Origin: Ruegeria halocynthiae
GTDB taxonomy: Bacteria > Pseudomonadota > Alphaproteobacteria > Rhodobacterales > Rhodobacteraceae
Reading direction: 5' to 3'
NCBI RefSeq assembly: GCF_900106805.1
Contig: NZ_FNNP01000010.1
Span: 47,291 to 111,290, forward strand
DNA: 64,000 nucleotides
Both the position numbers and the translations under genes were made by a program. The first letter of the stretch is position 1, and every line of letters starts with the position of its first letter. The notes beneath the pieces were generated by a model that ran no database searches, had not been told where the DNA came from, and was given only the letters and a program-made list of their open reading frames with translations. Of this stretch, positions 26,110 through 34,105 are shown one piece after another.

Positions 26110-26966
26110 GCCAGGTTTATGATGATCGCCCTTGCGAATTAGGTGAGGGGCCATTGTGGCACCCGGAACGAAAACAGCTTTATTGGTTCGACATCCTCAG
26201 CAATCGCATGATGTCTAAAGAAGGCGACCAAGCTCGGGTCTGGGAGTTCGACGAAAATGTCTCCGCCGCCGGTTGGATCGATAGCGACACCCTGATGATC
26301 GCATCTGAGACCGGCCTTTGGCGGTTTGGACTGGAGAGCCACGCCAAGGAACTGATTGTCCCGCTTGAGGCTGACAATCCGGTGACCCGATCCAATGACG
26401 GCCGGACCGATCCGTGGGGTGGGTTCTGGATTGGCACCATGGGCAAGAATGCCGAATCCGGGGCCGGGTCGATTTACAGGTACTGGAAAGGTGAGCTACG
26501 GCCATTGGTCCGGGGCGTGACCATCTCGAACGCGATTTGCTTTGCTCCGGATCGATCCTGCTCATTCTACAGCGATACTGTCACCAAACAGGTCATGCGC
26601 TGGGAAGTGGATGCCGAAACCGGCTGGCCCATTGGCAATGCCGCTGTATTCCTCGATCTACAGAGTGAAAGTCTGAACCCCGACGGAGCGGTTGTTGATC
26701 ACGGCGGTAATATCTGGATCGCCCAATGGGGTGCGAGCCGGGTTGCCGCTTATACCCCGGGTGGACAATTCCTGAAAGCCGTCGACTTCGACGCAGAACA
26801 CACCTCCTGCCCAAGCTTCGGCGGTGACGATCTAACCACATTGTTCTGCACCACGGCCCGACAGGGGCTGGAAGCCGACACACTTATGCAAACCCCAACA
26901 AATGGTATGACCTTCGCAGCACCAGATGTCGGGCGAGGCCAGGCTGAACACAGGGTGATCCTATGA
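26106..26966 (+). CDS. SMP-30/gluconolactonase-family sugar lactonase
   Basis: A 286-aa six-bladed beta-propeller lactonase that probably opens galactonolactone (or a related aldonolactone) to the acid. The N-terminal Glu metal ligand is in ELGEGPLWHPERKQLYWFDI, and NDGRTDPWGGFWIGTM and SNAICFAPD supply further conserved propeller and metal residues. It starts at GTG 26106, inside the dgoA stop overlap, and its own stop overlaps the GH42 ATG (26963). The context, between KDPGal aldolase and beta-galactosidase, supports the lactonase step of the galactose pathway. Confidence 0.9.
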   Translation: MSQVYDDRPCELGEGPLWHPERKQLYWFDILSNRMMSKEGDQARVWEFDENVSAAGWIDSDTLMIASETGLWRFGLESHAKELIVPLEADNPVTRSNDGRTDPWGGFWIGTMGKNAESGAGSIYRYWKGELRPLVRGVTISNAICFAPDRSCSFYSDTVTKQVMRWEVDAETGWPIGNAAVFLDLQSESLNPDGAVVDHGGNIWIAQWGASRVAAYTPGGQFLKAVDFDAEHTSCPSFGGDDLTTLFCTTARQGLEADTLMQTPTNGMTFAAPDVGRGQAEHRVIL

Positions 26967-28870
26967 AGCCAGAGCTTGGCGTCTGTTATTATCCCGAACA
27001 CTGGCCCGAAGCGAATTGGGCCAAAGATGCAGCGCGCATGATCGAAACCGGTCTAACATGGGTGCGCATCGGAGAATTCGCATGGAGCCGATTGGAGCCC
27101 ACACCCGGCAATCTGCAATTCGACTGGTTGGATCGCGCGATCGAAACCTTAGGCTCCGCCGGCCTGAAGATTGTGCTGGGCACCCCTACGGCAACGCCAC
27201 CGCGTTGGATGATGGACAAGTTTCCTGACATGCGGGCCGTTGATGCCGAAGGTCATCTGCGCAAGTTTGGCTCGCGCCGACACTATTGCTTCAGCCACGT
27301 GGGTTATATCGACGAATGTAAGCGGATCGCGCAGATTCTAGGTCAACGCTATGGTCGCAATCCACATATAGCCACATGGCAGATCGACAATGAATATGGC
27401 TGTCATGATACAACACTCAGTTACAGTGATGCAGCGCTAAACGCGTTTCGCCGGTGGCTCGCGGATCGCTACGGGCCTATTGAGGCGCTGAACACTGCTT
27501 GGGGCAATGTATTCTGGTCGATGGAGTATAACAGCTTTGACCAGATCGAGCTGCCAAACCAGACCGTAACCGAGCCGAACCCGGCGCATGTCCTGGCCTT
27601 TCACCGCTTCAGTTCGGATCAGGTCGTGGCGTTCAACAAGGCTCAGGTCGACGCATTGCGCCCGTTGACGGACGCACCGTTGCTGCACAACTACATGGGC
27701 CGAGTTCTTGATTTTGATCATTTCGATGTCGGGGACGATCTGGATATCGCAACGTGGGACAGCTATCCGATTGGTTTTCTGTCGGATCGTCTGGAGGCGG
27801 ACGAGGCGCACAGGGTTGCGTTTCTGCAGCAGGGCGATCCTGACATGCAGGCCTTTCACCACGACCTCTACCGCGCTGTCGGTCGTGGCCGCTGGTGGGT
27901 GATGGAGCAACAACCCGGTCCGGTGAATTGGGCTCCCTATAACCCAGCCCCTTTGCCCGGAATGGTGCGGCTGTGGTCGCTTGAAGCCGTGGCACATGGC
28001 GCCGAAGTTGTTAGTTACTTTCGTTGGCGACAAGCACCGTTCGGTCAGGAACAGATGCATACCGGTCTGCTGACCCCTAACGGTCACGGCGCACCCGGTT
28101 TGGCCGAGGCGCGTCAGGCTGCCGACGATCTGGCCGCATTGGGCGAGGTGCAACCGGCACGCGCACCCGTAGCGATAGTGTTCGATTATGCGTCGAACTG
28201 GGCGTGGACCACGCAGCCTCAGGGTGCAGGGTTCGACTATTTCAGGCTTGTGTTCTCGGCCTATCGCGCGCTGCGACGCGCCGGATTGTCGGTGGATTTC
28301 GTTCCTCCGGCCAAGGTCGGTGAAAAGCACTACTACCTGATCCTCGCGCCGGGTGTGGCTGTGCTGGGCAGTCTTGAACAGCAGTTGTTACAGGGATGTG
28401 ATCTGGCCATTATGGGCCCGCGCACTGGTGCAATCACCGAAGACTATCAAATCCCACACGCAGGGCGTCCCGGCCTTGATCATCTCAGCAGCCATGTCGA
28501 TCTGATCGAAACCCTTCCACCCCAGGTGGTACGCACCGTTGACGGGGGCGGCAATGCGGAGCATTGGGTTGAACATTTGTCGGGCGAAGCCAAGACCAAA
28601 TTGTCTTTCGCCGATGGCACCCCGATGCTGCAGGGCGACGCAGGCCTATGGTATCTTGCAGGCTTCCCGGATGAAACGCTTTGGGATCGCGTCATCACCA
28701 TGGCTGCTAAAGAGACCGATCTTACGCTTCACATGATGCCCGCAGGGCTGCGGCGGCGCGAGATGCAGTCACACGAAGTGCTGATCAACTACAATGCACA
28801 TCCGATCTCCTGGAACGGTCTTCAGATTGAAGGTTGTGATGTCCTGTTCAGGAAGCATGACTCACATTAA
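26963..28870 (+). CDS. Beta-galactosidase, glycoside hydrolase family 42
   Basis: A 635-aa cytoplasmic enzyme that releases galactose from beta-galactosides. GH42 features are GVCYYPEHWPEANW at the N-terminus, acid/base Glu144 in WQIDNEYGCH, and nucleophile Glu315 in WWVMEQQPGPVNW. The trimerisation and C-terminal beta domains follow. No signal peptide is present, so disaccharides must be imported first, consistent with the ABC importer in the same operon. Last tightly overlapped gene of the operon, since the next gene begins 73 bp later. Confidence 0.94.
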   Translation: MKPELGVCYYPEHWPEANWAKDAARMIETGLTWVRIGEFAWSRLEPTPGNLQFDWLDRAIETLGSAGLKIVLGTPTATPPRWMMDKFPDMRAVDAEGHLRKFGSRRHYCFSHVGYIDECKRIAQILGQRYGRNPHIATWQIDNEYGCHDTTLSYSDAALNAFRRWLADRYGPIEALNTAWGNVFWSMEYNSFDQIELPNQTVTEPNPAHVLAFHRFSSDQVVAFNKAQVDALRPLTDAPLLHNYMGRVLDFDHFDVGDDLDIATWDSYPIGFLSDRLEADEAHRVAFLQQGDPDMQAFHHDLYRAVGRGRWWVMEQQPGPVNWAPYNPAPLPGMVRLWSLEAVAHGAEVVSYFRWRQAPFGQEQMHTGLLTPNGHGAPGLAEARQAADDLAALGEVQPARAPVAIVFDYASNWAWTTQPQGAGFDYFRLVFSAYRALRRAGLSVDFVPPAKVGEKHYYLILAPGVAVLGSLEQQLLQGCDLAIMGPRTGAITEDYQIPHAGRPGLDHLSSHVDLIETLPPQVVRTVDGGGNAEHWVEHLSGEAKTKLSFADGTPMLQGDAGLWYLAGFPDETLWDRVITMAAKETDLTLHMMPAGLRRREMQSHEVLINYNAHPISWNGLQIEGCDVLFRKHDSH

Positions 28871-28908
28871 CGTAAATATAGATACCGCTAACATAACCTG
28901 ATAGAGGG

Positions 28909-28924
28909 CATGACGCAGGTCATG
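28909..28924. promoter_or_regulatory. Inverted repeat ahead of the pseudo-GH1-glucokinase gene
   Basis: CATGAC (28909-28914) and GTCATG (28919-28924), spaced by GCAG, lie 20 bp before the fusion gene's start in the only sizeable gap of this operon segment. It could be an operator for a secondary promoter or a small hairpin. Confidence 0.3.
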
Positions 28925-28943
28925 GCTCCAACAGGTTGCGACA

Positions 28944-30809
28944 ATGAAATACACCCGTTCAGACTTTCCCGATGGTTTCCTTTTTGGGGCGGATGCCCCT
29001 GCCGAAATGGCAGCCGGGCTAGACATGTATCGATTTTCGGTTCGTTGGCTTGATATCCTGCCTGACGGGCGCACGCCCGATACAACTGCATTGGATGGCT
29101 GTGAGCGGTGGATAGATCAGATTCTGGCGCACAACCTAAGACCATGCGTGATGCTGGATCACGTCGAAATTCCCACAACACTGAATGACATCGGAGGCTG
29201 GCGCAATCGGGACATAGCTGATTGTTTCGCGCGTTTTGCCGAAGCAATTGTCGCCCGAATGGGTGATCGCATATTCAACATCTCAACCTCCAATCTATCC
29301 GTCGAAAGGCCCGGTGATCCGCGTACCGAAGCACGCAGCCTACACCATCAACTGCTTGCCCAAGGCGCTGCCCGTCAGGCGATGCGAAGCTATGGTATGG
29401 TCAATCTGGGCACTGACGTTTTACTGCCTGACCCGGTGGTGCTTGATGCTATTTTCAACAAGATGTACCCTCAATCGCTGTTGGACCGATTGGGGGACCA
29501 TCTACCCGACAACTGGCTGGATGACTTTACAGTAATCGCCGAGCCGATTGATTGGTGTGGAGTATCCGCAAAGGTAAACAGCGACATTGATCCGCTGATG
29601 CGCACGGCACGCGAATATACAGGGTCTCTGCCATTATTCGTTACCTTGGCTCTTGGGACGAACTCAGACCAGTCCAACGAACTGGCCGCTGTACATGCAG
29701 CTCTTGATCGCGGAACGCCAATTAAGGGGATTATCGTTCAATCCGATGATACCAATACGCTCAAGACACTAAAGCTGCTTACTGGTGATTGTAACCGACC
29801 CGCGCCGTGGATTCGTCCCAAGGGAGGGCTCCACGCGCATTGGAACCTAGTCGCCGATATCGGGGGTACCAATACAAGACTTGGCGTCGTGACTGAGGGT
29901 AAACTGACCGACCTTCGCAAACATCCCACGCGCACCCTAGACGATCTGCAGGAGGCATTACACTATTTGTGCGACGAGATCGGCACCCGGCCGCGTGCGG
30001 TTGTTGCCGCCGGTGCGGGCCCGGTTCAGAACGGCACCATTCGCCTGACCAATGCCAATCTTGAGCTGTCCGAGGACGCTCTGGCCAAAGCCACTGGCGC
30101 GCACCACACCTATGTCATCAATGATTTCACGGCCGCTGCGTGGTCCGTAGCTGAAATCACCGGGAATGATATTGAAATCTTACAGGGCGAGGCAACCCCG
30201 CCCCTCGGCACGCGGCTGGTTGTCGGGCCAGGTACCGGGCTAGGAGTTGGTGCCTTACTCTATTCTGAAGGTCACTTTCATACCGTTTCCGGGGAGGGTG
30301 GCCATGTAGGATTGTCGCCGCGCCATCTCGATGAGGTCGAGGTCTTCAGCGCTGCGCGTCAAATCGTACCCGAGTGTTTCTTTGATGACACGCTCACCAT
30401 TGAGGCCGAAATGTTCCTCAGCGGCACAGGGCTGCCGGTCCTTTATCAGGCGATTGGGATCACCGAAGGGCAGATCAATGTCACCATGCGTTCGGCAAAA
30501 GACATTTTGCAGGATGCGCAAGACGGCTCCGACGCTTGCGCCGTAAAAGCAGCGCGAATTTTTACCGAGCATCTTGGTGCCGTCATGGGAGATCTCGCCG
30601 TCGCCCTGATGCCGACCGGAGGGGTGTTTCTAGTTGGCGGCGTTGCCGAAAAGAACCGTTGGCTATTTGGTCAGGATTTCCTGCGCGCTTTCAACGCTGG
30701 CGGTCGTTTTAGTGATTTGCGTAAAACGATGAACCTGTATGTCTCGGAACAGGGCGAATTTGGTATTGTTGGCGCTAACAATTTTTGTAAGAATGCGCTC
30801 TTGAGGTAA
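28944..30809 (+). CDS. Fusion of a degenerate GH1 glycosidase module with glucokinase
   Basis: A 621-aa protein. Residues 1 to about 296 align to GH1 beta-glycosidases: FLFGADAP, MYRFSVRWLDILPDGR, and IGGWRNRDIADCFARFAE. However, the acid/base TFNEP is replaced by FNISTSN (111-117), the nucleophile TENG by TLALGTN (234-240), and about 100 residues before it are missing, so hydrolysis looks impossible. Residues 301-621 are a full glucokinase (Glk type): DIGGTN (305-310), the catalytic Asp in INDFTAAAW (394), GPGTGLGVGALL, GEGGHVGLSP and MFLSGTGLPVLYQAI. There is one uninterrupted frame with ATG at 28944. The kinase should phosphorylate glucose freed from galactosides, and the GH1 remnant may bind sugar or regulate. 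Confidence 0.85.
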   Translation: MKYTRSDFPDGFLFGADAPAEMAAGLDMYRFSVRWLDILPDGRTPDTTALDGCERWIDQILAHNLRPCVMLDHVEIPTTLNDIGGWRNRDIADCFARFAEAIVARMGDRIFNISTSNLSVERPGDPRTEARSLHHQLLAQGAARQAMRSYGMVNLGTDVLLPDPVVLDAIFNKMYPQSLLDRLGDHLPDNWLDDFTVIAEPIDWCGVSAKVNSDIDPLMRTAREYTGSLPLFVTLALGTNSDQSNELAAVHAALDRGTPIKGIIVQSDDTNTLKTLKLLTGDCNRPAPWIRPKGGLHAHWNLVADIGGTNTRLGVVTEGKLTDLRKHPTRTLDDLQEALHYLCDEIGTRPRAVVAAGAGPVQNGTIRLTNANLELSEDALAKATGAHHTYVINDFTAAAWSVAEITGNDIEILQGEATPPLGTRLVVGPGTGLGVGALLYSEGHFHTVSGEGGHVGLSPRHLDEVEVFSAARQIVPECFFDDTLTIEAEMFLSGTGLPVLYQAIGITEGQINVTMRSAKDILQDAQDGSDACAVKAARIFTEHLGAVMGDLAVALMPTGGVFLVGGVAEKNRWLFGQDFLRAFNAGGRFSDLRKTMNLYVSEQGEFGIVGANNFCKNALLR

Positions 30810-30849
30810 ACTCGCCACGCGTTTTTTTTGACCTAACGGGGATAGCACG

Positions 30850-31776
30850 ATGATCCTATGTTGCGGAGAAGCTCTGATCGACATGATCGCCGAACCCACG
30901 GTTTCCGGTGAGAAAGGATTCGTCCCGCATTCCGGGGGCGCGATCTTCAATACGGCGGTCGCACTTGGCCGCCTGGGGATTCAGGTGGGCCTGCTGTCAG
31001 GTTTGTCCACGGATATGTTTGGGGAACAACTGATCGCCGCTTTGCAGATCAGCCATGTCGCAACCACTCATGTTATCCGTACAGATCGCCCGACAACTCT
31101 TGCCTTCGTGCAACTGAATCACGGGCACGCCACCTACAGTTTTGTGGATGAGAACTCGGCAGGTCGAATGCTACGACCTGATGATATGCCGGATCAGTTG
31201 CCCGGGGTTTCGGCGCTGTATCTCGGGGGGATCAGTCTTGCTTGCGAACCCTGTGCTGACGCCTACGCCGCTTTGCTTGATCGTCATGGCTCAGATCGCG
31301 CAGTGATAATTGATCCCAATATCCGCCCAGGTTTCATCAAGGATCAGACCCGATACCGCACCCGCCTGAACCGCATGATTGCACAGGCAGAAATCATCAA
31401 AGTATCCGACGAAGATCTGGACTGGATTATCCCCGGCCCCGAATGCCATGCAGAGAAAATCCCACTGTTGCTTCGGGCCGGACCAGCAGTTGTAATCGTG
31501 ACCAGAGGCAGTGACGGCGCGACGGGTTATCTTACCGATGGCACCGAGGTTTCCGTGCCCGTCCAGAAGGTTGATGTTGTCGACACGGTTGGCGCCGGAG
31601 ACACATTCAATGCCGGCGTACTGGCCGCTCTGGACCAGGGCGGTCATCTAAACAAATCCGCCTTACGCACCTTGTCCGCAGGCAATCTGCGCGCCGCGCT
31701 GGAGCTTGGGGTGAAAGTCGCTGCCGTTACCGTATCACGCGCAGGCGCAAACCCGCCTTGGAAGCAGGAGCTCTGA
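30850..31776 (+). CDS. PfkB-family carbohydrate kinase (fructokinase-like)
   Basis: A 308-aa ribokinase-family sugar kinase. The N-terminal GEALIDMIAEP is typical of fructokinases, and the C-terminal PfkB signature DTVGAGDTFNAGVLAAL (about residues 234-250) contains the catalytic Asp. It is 40 bp after the glucokinase fusion. Fructose would arise from raffinose or sucrose-type alpha-galactosides, which supports those as substrates of the operon. 2-Keto-3-deoxygluconate or another ketose cannot be excluded from sequence. Confidence 0.88.
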   Translation: MILCCGEALIDMIAEPTVSGEKGFVPHSGGAIFNTAVALGRLGIQVGLLSGLSTDMFGEQLIAALQISHVATTHVIRTDRPTTLAFVQLNHGHATYSFVDENSAGRMLRPDDMPDQLPGVSALYLGGISLACEPCADAYAALLDRHGSDRAVIIDPNIRPGFIKDQTRYRTRLNRMIAQAEIIKVSDEDLDWIIPGPECHAEKIPLLLRAGPAVVIVTRGSDGATGYLTDGTEVSVPVQKVDVVDTVGAGDTFNAGVLAALDQGGHLNKSALRTLSAGNLRAALELGVKVAAVTVSRAGANPPWKQEL

Positions 31777-31893
31777 TTTCCATAGCGTTTTTTGGGAAAC
31801 TTGAGTTTCACTGATCGCAAACGGTCTTTCAGAACGAATGGCAGTAGAATTAATACCAACCTACAGCAAAACTGCCTAATGGCGTAGCGATGG

Positions 31894-31926
31894 AAAAAAA
31901 CTGCCCCCAAAGTTGATCGGGGGCAG
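31894..31926 (-). terminator. Rho-independent terminator of the taurine-type transporter operon
   Basis: On the minus strand CTGCCCCC pairs with GGGGGCAG (31901-31908 and 31919-31926 on the plus numbering) and is followed by seven T residues (31894-31900). It ends the operon that stops at 31963. The stem may also serve the convergent sugar-kinase operon, although that side lacks a T-tract. Confidence 0.85.
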
Positions 31927-31962
31927 CTTGAAAGATGTGGCCGCGAGGGCGATGTTAAAGGT

Positions 31963-33228
31963 TCAGCTCCGGCCTTTCCATGGCACCAGCCAGTTCTCGG
32001 CCCTGCGCATCAGGATATCGATGCCGTAGCCGATTACTCCGATCAGGACGATCCCCATAATGACGATATCGGTCAGTTGGAACTTCGAAGCGGCGATAAT
32101 CATCATCCCAGCCCCTTTTTGTGCCGCGACAAGTTCGGCCGCGACGACGGTACCCCAACAAACACCCATGGCCACCCGCGCTCCGGTAAAAATCTCGGGC
32201 AACGAGTTGGGCACGATCACATGACGCATGATCTGCCATTTCGACGCCCCCAACGAGTAAGCCGCGTGGATTTTCGAGATATTCACCCCGGACACCCCGG
32301 CCCGTGCTGCGATTGTCATGATCCAGAGCGCCGCAAGGAACAACAGAACGATCTTACCGGTCTCCCAGATGCCGAACCAGATGATCACCAGCGGGATCAG
32401 CGCCAGTGGCGGTACCGGGCGCATGAACTCGACAATCGGATCGAACCAGCCCCTAAACCATCCAGACAAGCCCATTGCATACCCCAACGGAATACCCACA
32501 AGCGCACCCGCAATAAAACCGGCAATTACGCGCGCCAGCGACCAGCCAAGATGCTCCCAGAGTGAGAAGTTCTGATAGCCTTCGTTGGCGATCTCAAAGA
32601 ACCGGGCAACAACGGTTTCCGGTGCAGGAAGCCAGATGGGGTTCATCTGCAGACCTTGTTTAGGGGTAAAGCTGATGGCCCCTTTTCCGGTCAGCGTTAC
32701 TTTACCATCACCTGTATCAACCTTATCCCCTTCGCCAATGGGCGTACCGTTGATCGCGACGATTTTTGCCCCATCCTTGCGCTTAGCCTCATCATTCTTG
32801 TCAAACAGGATCGTCGATGACCGTCCAGCCGCCGCAGCAACGGCATCATCCTTGGCAAACCCGCTGCCGGGTTCCACCTCGAACTTCTCGACCTCTTCGC
32901 CGAAGGCCGGGACACGAACATATACTGTTGCCTCATCCGTACTGCCATCGGCGTTTTCCATCGTATAGGTGAACTGCGTGTCGCCAACGAATGGGCCAGG
33001 AACGTGAATAGGGAACAGTTTGGAACCGGTGAATGCCGCCCAGATAACAAAGATCACGAGGACCGAGATGATCGACGCAGCCCGGTCAGCGCGAACGGCA
33101 CTTTCGTCACCAAAAGTCACTGTCTTCAAGCTGGTAAAGTCCTGACGCGATTGCAGGCCCCGACGCATTGCATACACAAGGAAAAACGCGCCAACAAAGA
33201 GACCCACATAAAAGAGAAGAACAATCAT
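31963..33228 (-). CDS. tauC: Taurine-type ABC transporter permease with a large extracytoplasmic insertion
   Basis: A 421-aa permease; the family is normally about 250-280 aa. The C-terminal 220 residues are a standard TauC/SsuC core (WLPAPETVVARFFEIA, PIVEFMRPVPPLALIPLVIIWFG, and an EAA loop AYSLGASKWQIMRHVIVPNSLPEI). The N-terminus adds an extra membrane segment (2-21). Between the next segment (51-67) and the core lies an insertion of about 125 residues (72-196) with patterns of cadherin/VCBS-like beta domains: FTYTMENADGSTDEATVYV, then DDAVAAAAG, VAINGTPI and KGAISFTPKQG. The ATG overlaps the tauB stop by 4 nt. The transported substrate is probably a sulfonate, judging from cuyA nearby. 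Confidence 0.88.
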   Translation of the reverse strand: MIVLLFYVGLFVGAFFLVYAMRRGLQSRQDFTSLKTVTFGDESAVRADRAASIISVLVIFVIWAAFTGSKLFPIHVPGPFVGDTQFTYTMENADGSTDEATVYVRVPAFGEEVEKFEVEPGSGFAKDDAVAAAAGRSSTILFDKNDEAKRKDGAKIVAINGTPIGEGDKVDTGDGKVTLTGKGAISFTPKQGLQMNPIWLPAPETVVARFFEIANEGYQNFSLWEHLGWSLARVIAGFIAGALVGIPLGYAMGLSGWFRGWFDPIVEFMRPVPPLALIPLVIIWFGIWETGKIVLLFLAALWIMTIAARAGVSGVNISKIHAAYSLGASKWQIMRHVIVPNSLPEIFTGARVAMGVCWGTVVAAELVAAQKGAGMMIIAASKFQLTDIVIMGIVLIGVIGYGIDILMRRAENWLVPWKGRS

Positions 33229-34031
33229 GCTGTCTCCTCCGTCCGGCCCATAATTTCTTCTTCCATCTCCCAGATCATCGACAGTATCTCATCGCGCTTT
33301 TCCGCAAACCCTTCAGATTTTTTGACATCGCGCAAATCGGCATTCACGCCACGTTCGGCGAAGGGTAGATTATATTCGCGGTGAATCCGTCCCGGTCTGG
33401 GGGCCATTACAATCAGACGTTCACCCAGCAACAGGGCCTCTTCAACCGAGTGAGTGATCAGGATAATGGTTTTTCCCGTTTCCTTCCAAAGCTTCAGGAC
33501 GAGGCCCTGCATCTTCTCGCGGGTCAGCGCATCCAGAGCACCCAGAGGTTCATCCATCAGGATCACGTCCGGCTCGTTGGCCAGACACCGCGCCAACGCA
33601 ACACGCTGCTGCATCCCGCCCGACAATTCATAGACCGCTTTGTCCTTGAAATCCTGCAGTCCCACAACGTCGAGCAGATGGTTAGAAATCTGATCTCGTT
33701 CAGCCTTTGGCATGCCCTTCATACGCGGGCCGAACTCGACATTTTCCCGCACATTCATCCATTCGAACAAGGCGCCCTTCTGAAACACCATCCCGCGTTC
33801 AGCGTCTGGGCCTTTGACCAGATGACCGTTCAGTTCAATTGTTCCAGATGTCGGCGCCAGAAATCCTGCAACGATGTTCAGCAACGTCGTCTTACCACAG
33901 CCCGACGGGCCAAGGACAGACATAAGCTCACCTTCTTTCAAGCTGAGCGATACATCCTGAAGAGCCTGTACTGAGGAGCCGTTGGGTAAGTCAAAGCGCA
34001 TGGACAAATCTACAATGTCCAGTTCAGGCAT
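33225..34031 (-). CDS. tauB: Taurine/sulfonate-type ABC transporter ATPase
   Basis: A 268-aa ATPase. Walker A GPSGCGKTT is at about residues 41-49, the signature LSGGMQQRVALARCLA near 140, and Walker B VILMDEPLGALD. It groups with the taurine/nitrate/sulfonate (TauB/SsuB/NrtD) subclass. The C-terminus is a little longer than usual (RDEILSMIWEMEEEIMGR), acidic and helical. It lies between the SBP gene, 74 bp upstream, and the permease, which it overlaps by 4 nt. Confidence 0.9.
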   Translation of the reverse strand: MPELDIVDLSMRFDLPNGSSVQALQDVSLSLKEGELMSVLGPSGCGKTTLLNIVAGFLAPTSGTIELNGHLVKGPDAERGMVFQKGALFEWMNVRENVEFGPRMKGMPKAERDQISNHLLDVVGLQDFKDKAVYELSGGMQQRVALARCLANEPDVILMDEPLGALDALTREKMQGLVLKLWKETGKTIILITHSVEEALLLGERLIVMAPRPGRIHREYNLPFAERGVNADLRDVKKSEGFAEKRDEILSMIWEMEEEIMGRTEETA

Positions 34032-34060
34032 CCTGCCTCCTTCCTGCTTTCATAGCTAAC

Positions 34061-34084
34061 GACCGGCCCAATCCGGGACCGGTC
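34061..34084 (-). terminator. Hairpin between tauA and tauB
   Basis: GACCGG with CCC (34061-34069) pairs with GGG and CCGGTC (34075-34084) across a small internal mismatch and a 5-nt loop. It sits just after the SBP gene in the direction of transcription, the same position as hairpins in the opp and sugar operons. It probably favours SBP mRNA over tauB-tauC mRNA. Confidence 0.5.
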
Positions 34085-34105
34085 GCATGAAATGTCCTGC
34101 GTGTA

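Noticed and set aside
27437..28330. Open frame of 297 codons on the minus strand
   Set aside because: It is antisense to the GH42 gene and matches no family; high GC codon structure explains its length.
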